From Aliamphritea spongicola (GTDB taxonomy: Bacteria; Pseudomonadota; Gammaproteobacteria; Pseudomonadales; Balneatricaceae), in contig AP025283.1 of assembly GCA_024347235.1 (NCBI GenBank), forward strand, positions 1,550,001 to 1,614,000: 64,000 bases of DNA, given 5' to 3'. The notes under the pieces are model-generated. The model saw nothing but the letters and a program-made list of their open reading frames with translations. It was not told the origin of the DNA and did not search any database. Positions 56,618 through 64,000 of the stretch are shown in pieces (position 1 is the first letter of the stretch; the number at the start of each line of letters is the position of its first letter). Both the position numbers and the translations under genes were made by a program.

Positions 56618-57492
56618 ATGAAATATACCTTAAGACAACTGGAAGTGTTTTTGGCGGTTGCTCATTTCGACAACATTACCAAGGCTGCCCAGAATCTGGC
56701 GATGTCCCAGTCGGCGGTAAGCGGCGCATTGCGGGACCTTGAGCAGCAGTTTGATATGCAGCTGTTTGACCGGGTTGGCAAGCGTTTGCAGATTAATGAA
56801 CTGGGCCGTTCCCTGCGGCCAAGGGTTGAAGCGCTGCTGGAACGGGCTAAATCTTTACAGCAGGAAATGGAGCAGCATCAGGCTGTTGGGGAATTACGTA
56901 TCGGTGCAACCCTGACCATCGGGAATTATCTGGCGGTGGGATTAATGGCGCAGTATATGGCAGAACACCCACAGGCCCGGCTGGATTTGCAGGTGGCCAA
57001 CACCACCACCATTACCAAACGCCTGGTGAATTTTGACATTGATATCGGCCTGATCGAAGGGGAGGTGCAGCACCCGGAGCTGGAGATTTTGCCCTGGCAG
57101 AATGATGAGCTGGTGGTGTTCTGTGCGGCGGATAACCCGCTGGCGCAGAAGATACGTCTCAGTGATACAGATCTGCTTCAGGCCCAGTGGATTTTACGGG
57201 AGCAAGGGTCCGGCACCCGGCAAACCTTGACCGGGCCATGCACGGTTTACTGCCAGAGCTGAAAGTGATGCTGGAGCTGGAACACATCGAAGCGATTAAA
57301 GGGGCGGTGGCGGCCGGGCTGGGGCTGGGGTGTCTGTCCCGGATTGCCTTGCTGGAAGATTTTGCTCAGGGCAGGCTGGTGCCCTTACAGGTCGCTGGGC
57401 GGGATCTGAACCGGCGGCTGTATCTGATGCTGCACCGGCATAAATACATCAGTGCGGGCATTGAGCACTGGATGCAGTTGTGCCGGCGCTGA
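56618..57492 (+). CDS. LysR family regulator, FinR-like (one frameshift)
   Basis: About 291 residues after restoring a base near 57224. LRQLEVFLAVAHFDNITKAA and MSQSAVSGALRDLEQQFDMQ make the HTH; LRIGATLTIGNYLAVGLMAQ opens the effector domain. Placement divergent to fpr suggests control of fpr under oxidative stress, as known for Pseudomonas FinR. Confidence 0.85.
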
Positions 57493-57496
57493 AATA

Positions 57497-57522
57497 AAAA
57501 ACCGGCCATCTGGCCGGTTTTT
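57497..57522. terminator. bidirectional rho-independent terminator
   Basis: AAAAACCGGCCA-TC-TGGCCGGTTTTT between the convergent LysR and trhO genes. Confidence 0.92.
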
Positions 57523-57536
57523 CATAGTCAGAGCCG

Positions 57537-58525
57537 TTATGCCTGGGCGTTACGGGCCTGCTGTTCTTTACGCAGTTGCTCTTTCTGTTCACGGCGCTGG
57601 GCGATGGTTTCTACCGCATCGGCACCCAGGTGGGCTTCACCGCGGGTTTCTGCCAGCTGCATCTGCTTCTGCCGTTCGATGAAACGCTGACGCTGAGCCG
57701 GGTCCTGTTTGTCGTAGCACTGGTGACAGCTGACACCCTGCATGTACTTATCGCTCTGCTTATCTTCTTCAGTGATCGGCAGGCGGCAGGCGTGGCACTG
57801 ATCGTAAATGCCTTTTTCCAGCTGGTGGTTAACGGTGATACGGTTGTCGAATACGAAACATTCACCCTGCCACATGGTTTCTTCTTCAGGTACCTCTTCA
57901 AGGTACTTCAGGATGCCGCCTTCCAGGTGGTAAACCTCATCGAAGCCCTGTTCTTTCAGATACGCGGTAGACTTTTCACAGCGGATGCCGCCGGTGCAGA
58001 ACATGGCAACTTTCTTGTTCTTTTCCGGGTCCAGATTGTCTTTCACATACTGAGGGAATTCACGGAAAGTATCGGTTTCCGGGTTGATGGCGCCTTCAAA
58101 GGTGCCGACCTGTACTTCGTAGTCGTTACGGGTATCTACCAGAATGACATCCGGGTCGGAGATCAGTGCGTTCCAGTCTTTCGGTTTAACGTAAGTACCC
58201 ACTACCTGTTTAGGGTCGATGCCTTCAACGCCCATGGTTACGATTTCTTTTTCAACTTAACCTTGGTGCGGTAGAACGGGTTACTGTCATCGAAAGATTC
58301 TTTGTAGACGGTATCCGCCAGACGGGGATCATTCTTCAGCCAGGCCAGCAGGGCATCGATACCTTCACGGGTACCGGCAACGGTGCCGTTAATGCCTTCT
58401 TTGGCCAGCAGCAGAGTACCGCGGATGCCGTTGCTTTCCAGCAGCTGGCGAAGCGGTTCACGGATTTCCTGATAATCTTCCAGGGTGACGAACTTATAGA
58501 GCGCACATACAACGATTTGTGACAT
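57537..58525 (-). CDS. trhO: rhodanese-domain tRNA uridine(34) hydroxylase TrhO (one frameshift)
   Basis: About 330 residues after one A is restored in AAAAA near 58244. N-terminal YceA domain ([20 protein letters not shown]), rhodanese domain with [20 protein letters not shown] (catalytic Cys), and C-terminal zinc-like [17 protein letters not shown] pairs. Makes 5-hydroxyuridine at tRNA wobble position 34. Confidence 0.93.
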
Positions 58526-58773
58526 GATTTTCCTCTGCGAACCGGAGCGTAAATCCGGAGCATTCATTATGTATATCGGGCATCAGTGCTGATGCGGGCT
58601 GCCAACATGGCAGGGGCGGCATTTTAATCAAAAACAGCCCTGCAGAAAAGCCCGGTAACCGGCAGGCGGTGCCTGATTCATTTGTGTTGCCGGCAATCAT
58701 GTTTTGGCGTGAATGCTATACCTTGGTACCATAAGCCCTTTCTACGGGCTACTTACATGGAACGGGCCTCCGG

Positions 58774-59723
58774 ATGCAGATATTAGTAGTAGATGATTCC
58801 GCGCTGGTGCGGGACATGGTAACAAGCATTGTCGTTAACGCCGGTTATCCACAACCACTGCTTGCCAAAGATGCGCGGGAAGCTAAAGCGCATATCAAAC
58901 GCTCGGTGGTTGACCTGATTCTGATGGACATTCAGTTACCGGGAGTAGATGGCCTGCAGCTTACCCGCCAGATTCGCCGGAATCTGAAAGATGAACAATG
59001 GATTCCGATTATTTTCCTGACGATAAAAGACGATCCGGATTATCTGGCGGCAGCCATTGATGCCGGCGGGGATGACTATCTGGTCAAGCCGGTTAATCCG
59101 GTGGTCTTGCTGGCGAAAGTGCATGCCATGGCACGGATTTCCAACATGAAGGCTGCGCTGGATGAAACCAATTTACAGCTGAACCGGCTGACTCAGATCG
59201 ATGCGCTGACCAATGTGATTAACCGTCGCGGTTTTGATGAGTCTCTGATGCACAGTTGGCGGCTACACCGACGGAATGATCAGGAACTGTGTTTGCTGTT
59301 TCTGGATATCGATGACTTTAAAACCTATAACGACAACTACGGCCACCCGCAGGGGACCGCTGTCTGCGTCAGGTGGCGGAGTTATTCAAAACCTGTTTAC
59401 GCAACGAGAGTGATTTGCTGGCTCGCTACGGCGGTGAAGAGTTTGTCATCGTCCTGCCCAATACGACTTTGCGTGCGGCGGAAAAGCTCGCTCAGAGTAT
59501 CCTGCTTAAATTGGCTCAGGAGCGAATTGAGCATCAGCATTCACATGTCGCGCCTTATATCACCGCCAGCATCGGAATCAGCACAACCCGTGATGGGGCA
59601 AGTACCGCGCAGAAACTGCTCAGTCAGGCAGACCGCAGCCTGTATAAAGCCAAATCCAATGGCCGTAATCAGATCTGCTGCTTTGAAGATATTGAGCAAT
59701 TGGCGACGGATGCAGAATTATGA
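58774..59723 (+). CDS. response regulator with GGDEF diguanylate cyclase domain (one frameshift)
   Basis: About 317 residues after one G is restored near 59355. Receiver domain ILVVDDSALVRDMV, phosphoacceptor in LILMDIQLPG, K in DDYLVKPVNP; then GGDEF domain with TNVINRRGFDE and active site ARYGGEEFVIVLP. The inhibitory RxxD site is altered (NESD), so product feedback may be lost. Makes cyclic di-GMP. Overlaps the next gene by ATGA. Confidence 0.9.
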
Positions 59724-60192
59724 GTAAACAGGCATTAATAGCCGCTGTGATTGAACAGCTGGAAGCGGATCTGGCCGTTTGTCAGCAGGCCGCGAATGAA
59801 GCCCATCAGGCGGCCACCCATGAAGAGAGCGTTGCCGAAAATCAGTATGACACCCTGGGGCTGGAAGCCTCTTATCTGGCGGAAGGGCAATCCCGCCGGG
59901 TTGCCGAAATACAGCAGGAAATCGCCGCCTGGCGTGCAGTACCGGATACAGAGTTCTATGAAGATGATCCGGTGGTGTCCGGTTGCCTCATTGTTCTTGA
60001 AGCGCTGGAGTCCGGTGAACAACGGATGCTACTGCTTGGCCCCGCTGCGGGTGGTAAGAAACTTTCCTATGCCGGCATGACAGTTACTGTGCTGACGCCG
60101 GAAGCGCCGTTGGGGGCGCAGCTGGTGGGAAAATATGTGGGGACTGCGTGATGATTGCCGCCACTGAATTTGAAATTACCGATGTGCAATAA
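59720..60192 (+). CDS. GreA/GreB-family-like transcription elongation factor (one frameshift)
   Basis: About 157 residues after one G is restored in GGGG near 60143, extending the end from 60151 to 60192 (MIAATEFEITDVQ). N-terminal coiled coil (SVAENQYDTLGLEASYLAEG) and C-terminal domain with LGPAAGGKKLSYAGMTVTVL, as in GreA/B-like proteins that contact RNA polymerase. Coupled to the diguanylate cyclase upstream. Confidence 0.75.
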
Positions 60193-60261
60193 AGGCTGAT
60201 TATTACTGCCAAGCCAGCGTATAATGCCGCCAGACACATAGTTCAGAATTTAGGAACAAAC

Positions 60262-60743
60262 ATGAAAATCACCAAAGATAAGGTTGTTCAGTTTCATTAC
60301 AACCTATCCGCTGCCGACGACAGCGTGCAGGAAACCAGCCGTAAAGGTAACCCGATGTTATACCTGCATGGCCATGACAATATGATCAAAGGTCTGGAAG
60401 CGGCAATGAACGACCGTGAAACCGGCGATGTCTTTTCAGTGACTCTGGCACCGGAAGACGCTTACGGTGCGTTCCTGCCTAACTGCGAACAGGTTATTCA
60501 GAAGAAGCACCTGCAGGGCAAAAGAACTGGAAGCCGGGTATGGTTGCTACCGTTCAGACAGATAAAGGCCTGCGTCAGGTCTCCGTTGTTAAGGTGGGGA
60601 TGTCTAAGGTAACTGTCGATAACAACCACCCACTGGCAGGCAAGACCCTGACCTTTGATGTGGAAATCATGGATGTGCGTGACGCGACCGAAGAAGAAGT
60701 TGCCCACGGCCACGCCCACGGTGTCGGCGGTCACCAGCACTGA
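60262..60743 (+). CDS. SlyD-like FKBP peptidyl-prolyl isomerase (one frameshift)
   Basis: About 161 residues after one A is restored near 60523. KVVQFHYNLSAADDSVQETS, then PMLYLHGHDNMIKGLEAAMN with the FKBP core, APEDAYGAFLP flap, NWKPGMVATVQTDKG and a short histidine-rich tail (HGHAHGVGGHQH). Prolyl isomerase and chaperone, may bind metal through the His tail. Confidence 0.9.
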
Positions 60744-60810
60744 TCTGCTGACTCTGATAAAAACAGCGCCTGATGGCGCTGTTTTTGTTTCTGGTGGATT
60801 TAGCTGCGGA

Positions 60811-61133
60811 TCAGAGGGCCCGTTGCCGGTGCCATTCGTCAGTGCGGCGGGCGTCCAGATCGGTAATGTGCTGATCAGCCGTCAGTAACTGTAAACGGCT
60901 GAAGTCCGGCGTACCGGTTATTTCCGTTTGTACTGATGCGTGGCTGTTATCCCCGCGGCGGTATTCAAAGTAAACAAAACTGACCTGCCGGCCATTACGC
61001 TTGCCGGGGTAAACCAGACTGCCAGATTACACTGTTGCGCCGGATGCCAGCAAAGAACAGGTTCACAGGGTTGCAGGCTGTGCTCTGCAGCAAGCCGGGG
61101 TGGTTCAGTTGAATAAACGTGTGCTTCAAACAT
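60811..61133 (-). CDS. hypothetical protein (one frameshift)
   Basis: About 108 residues. ATG at 61133 has GGGAG at ideal distance; MFEAHVYSTEPPRLAAEHSL then, after one base is restored near 61014, LVYPGKRNGRQVSFVYFEYR and a stop at 60811. Soluble and arginine-rich. No family recognised. Preceded by a structured leader. Confidence 0.55.
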
Positions 61134-61290
61134 GGATCTGCTCCCATTTTCATGAGAACTGACGTGTGCGGGGTAGTACCTGATTCTTTGTCGGTAAGAC
61201 CACATCGCCCGGAATTTCCGGGTTACCACCTTGCCCAGGTTGGCAGGTTGGCGAGGACGTCAGCCCTTCTCTTGATGTAACGATTTAATG
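61134..61290 (-). ncRNA. possible structured leader RNA
   Basis: In transcript sense the 150 bases before the hypothetical gene hold GCCAACCT repeated twice, a TGCC-AACCT-GGCA-type stem, and a perfect CCCGGAA-T-TTCCGGG hairpin (61208-61222). Dense pairing suggests a cis-regulatory RNA, class not recognised. Confidence 0.3.
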
Positions 61291-61437
61291 GCGGTTAATT
61301 TAGGATATTTTCTGAACAGTTGCAACGGTTGTGCGGAGAATATTCCGGGCCTGTATTGTTGAAGAGGCGGCCGGTGAAATTCTGCTCCGGAAAAATACCG
61401 GAGCAGTTATCAGTGCTGCAGGAGAGTCTGCTGCAGT

Positions 61438-62566
<1,129 letters not shown>

Positions 62567-62666
62567 TAAGCTGTCTCTTGCTGATTAATGAATGCGGCTA
62601 TTTTAATTGTTTCTGTTTGGGTGATAATCTGCGTTTTTATCAAATAACTTTTACTGGTTGGTAATA

Positions 62667-63536
62667 ATGGGTAACTGGGAAGGGGTCTCTGAATTTGTGG
62701 CAGTCGCGGAGCAGGGAGGGTTTACACCGGCAGCCGCGCAGCTTGGTATATCGACGGCGCAGGTGAGCCGGCAGGTCACTGCGCTGGAAACACGGCTGGC
62801 AACCAAACTGTTTTACCGGACCACCCGTAAAGTCTCGTTAACGGAAGCCGGTGAAGTGTACTACCAGCATTGCCGGCAGGTTCTGGATGGCCTTGAGGAG
62901 GCGGAGCGGGCGTTAAGTCAGTTGCAGAGTACACCCCGTGGCAAGCTGAAGATCACCGCACCGACCACTTACGGTGAAACCCGTATAAGCCCGTTGCTGA
63001 ATGACTTTATGCTGCGTTATCCAGAGCTGGAAGTGCATTGCCGGCTGACTAATCAGAAAGTGGATTTAGTAGAGGCTGGGTTTGATCTGGCGATTCGCCT
63101 GGGGCAACTGGAAGACTCCAGTATGATGGCCAGACGGCTGGCAACCCGTACTCTGCATGTCTGTGCCTCTGAAGAATATCTGGCGGAGCACGGGGTGCCT
63201 GAAACTCCGGAAGATCTGGCAGTGCAAAACTGCCTGCAGGGCAATCTGGGGTATTGGCGTTTTGCTGAGCAGGGCGTCGAGAAAAACGTTCGGGTGACCG
63301 GGCCGCTGCACTGTAACAGTGGTCAGGTCTTACTGGATGCAGCGCTGAAAGGTTTGGGAGTAGTGCAACTGCCGGATTACTACGTACAGGATTACCTTGC
63401 CAAAGGGTTACTGACTGAATTGCTGGTGCCTTATCGGCCAGCGGAAGAAGGGATCTGGGCCCTGTATCCGCATAACCGTCATCTGTCGCCCAAGGTTCGG
63501 GTGCTGGTGGACTTTCTGAGTGAACAGCTCGGCTGA
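62667..63536 (+). CDS. LysR family transcriptional regulator
   Basis: About 289 residues, intact. EFVAVAEQGGFTPAAAQLGI, STAQVSRQVTALETRLATKL and the CrgA-type effector domain (CASEEYLAEHGVPETPEDL). Divergent from frmA with a 100-base gap, so it may sense formaldehyde or glutathione adducts. ATG 62667 chosen over the TTG at 62658. Confidence 0.92.
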   Translation: MGNWEGVSEFVAVAEQGGFTPAAAQLGISTAQVSRQVTALETRLATKLFYRTTRKVSLTEAGEVYYQHCRQVLDGLEEAERALSQLQSTPRGKLKITAPTTYGETRISPLLNDFMLRYPELEVHCRLTNQKVDLVEAGFDLAIRLGQLEDSSMMARRLATRTLHVCASEEYLAEHGVPETPEDLAVQNCLQGNLGYWRFAEQGVEKNVRVTGPLHCNSGQVLLDAALKGLGVVQLPDYYVQDYLAKGLLTELLVPYRPAEEGIWALYPHNRHLSPKVRVLVDFLSEQLG

Positions 63537-63563
63537 AGGTCAGTACTGAAATTCAGATGCTGG

Positions 63564-64000
63564 TTAGCATCTGAATAACCCGGCATCCCAGTGTGGCGTA
63601 TCCTTCCCCAGTTTCTCGCTGGCGAATTCCAGAAACGCCCGTACCTTGGCGGGCATATAGTGCCGCTCCGGATACACTGCATACATGGTTTTAACCGGCA
63701 TGCTGTACTCCGGGAATAGCCGGATGAGTTTACCCTGACGGATATATTCCGCGGCTGCAAATGATGGTAGCCGGCCAATACCCGCCCCCGCCAAAATCGC
63801 TTCCAGTAAGGCTTCGCTGTTATTCACCCGGTAGTTCCCGCTGACCTTTACGTGCAGGGCTGCTTCCCGGTTTCAGGTTGCGGCATAAATTCCCAGTGGC
63901 TGGCGTCGTCGGAATAGCTGTATAGCAGGCAGTTTTCATCCGCCAGACAGGCGGGAGAAGTGAGCGCAGTACGAAACGGATATTCCGGCGCGGCGCAAAT
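63564..64000 (-). CDS. LysR family regulator, C-terminal part, runs off the window (one frameshift)
   Basis: Visible part is the effector domain: AAPEYPFRTALTSPACLADE, SYSDDASHWEFMPQPETG, then after one base is restored near 63869 NNSEALLEAILAGAGIGRLP, MYAVYPERHYMPAKVRAFLE and the stop at 63564. The N-terminal HTH lies beyond 64000. Confidence 0.8.

Overview
This window is a chromosomal segment from a heterotrophic, probably marine gammaproteobacterium. Gene content and protein style suggest Oceanospirillaceae-like bacteria (Marinobacterium/Amphritea/Neptunomonas type). That placement is an inference from the nitrate-assimilation cluster, the NAD-dependent formate dehydrogenase operon, two TRAP systems, a sodium/alanine symporter and glycine-betaine binding, not from a database match. 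Most of the window is moderately GC-rich; a sharp AT-rich islet lies at about 43.6-45.4 kb.

The sequence carries an unusually large number of single-base frameshifts, roughly one per kilobase. Nearly all are explained by one missing base in a homopolymer run, and repairing them restores full-length conserved proteins. Even the tRNA-Glu lacks one C of its T arm. I read these as sequencing or assembly errors rather than pseudogenes, so many genes are annotated here across frameshifts.

Layout. 0-6.2 kb: end of a butyrobetaine-hydroxylase-like gene, a TetR regulator, an RNA methyltransferase, DUF2252, DinB, GFA-like, GNAT and a chemoreceptor. 6.4-18 kb: assimilatory nitrate/nitrite cluster on the minus strand (nasT, nitrate transporter, PP2C-kinase, FAD reductase, nirB, nirD, nasA), with two sigma54-type promoters and two strong leader hairpins that fit NasT (ANTAR) antitermination. 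18-23.9 kb: glyoxalase I, then an operon pairing both halves of a D-glutamate cyclase (DUF1445 and DUF4392) with 5-oxoprolinase PxpABC. 24.2 kb: tRNA-Glu. 25-32.6 kb: fdsGBACD formate dehydrogenase and a divergent ModE-like regulator whose promoter region carries two identical-spacing palindromes. 32.6-33.4 kb: TauE/SafE exporter.

33.5-43.2 kb: an RpiR regulator divergent from a TRAP transporter, an N-formylglutamate-amidohydrolase-like enzyme, a glutamine-synthetase-like ligase, an aldehyde dehydrogenase and a GMC alcohol oxidoreductase. Together these look like an uptake and degradation route for an amino alcohol through gamma-glutamylated intermediates, the best candidate for an undescribed pathway here. 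43.3-45.4 kb: orphan HigA antitoxin and the AT-rich islet with two unrecognised genes. 45.5-64 kb: lipoprotein hydrolase, ribosome hibernation factor, VOC protein with a divergent LysR, a tandem winged-helix/nuclease-like protein, orphan TRAP and betaine binding proteins, HAD phosphatase, alanine symporter, ferredoxin-NADP reductase with divergent LysR, TrhO, a diguanylate cyclase, GreA/B-like factor, SlyD-like FKBP, glutathione-dependent formaldehyde dehydrogenase and two LysR regulators.

Functional links: formaldehyde is oxidised through the glutathione-dependent dehydrogenase, whose pathway ends in formate, and fds oxidises formate to CO2 with NADH. Nitrate is imported and reduced to ammonium, and glutamate-family metabolism recurs in the pxp operon and the GS-like cluster.
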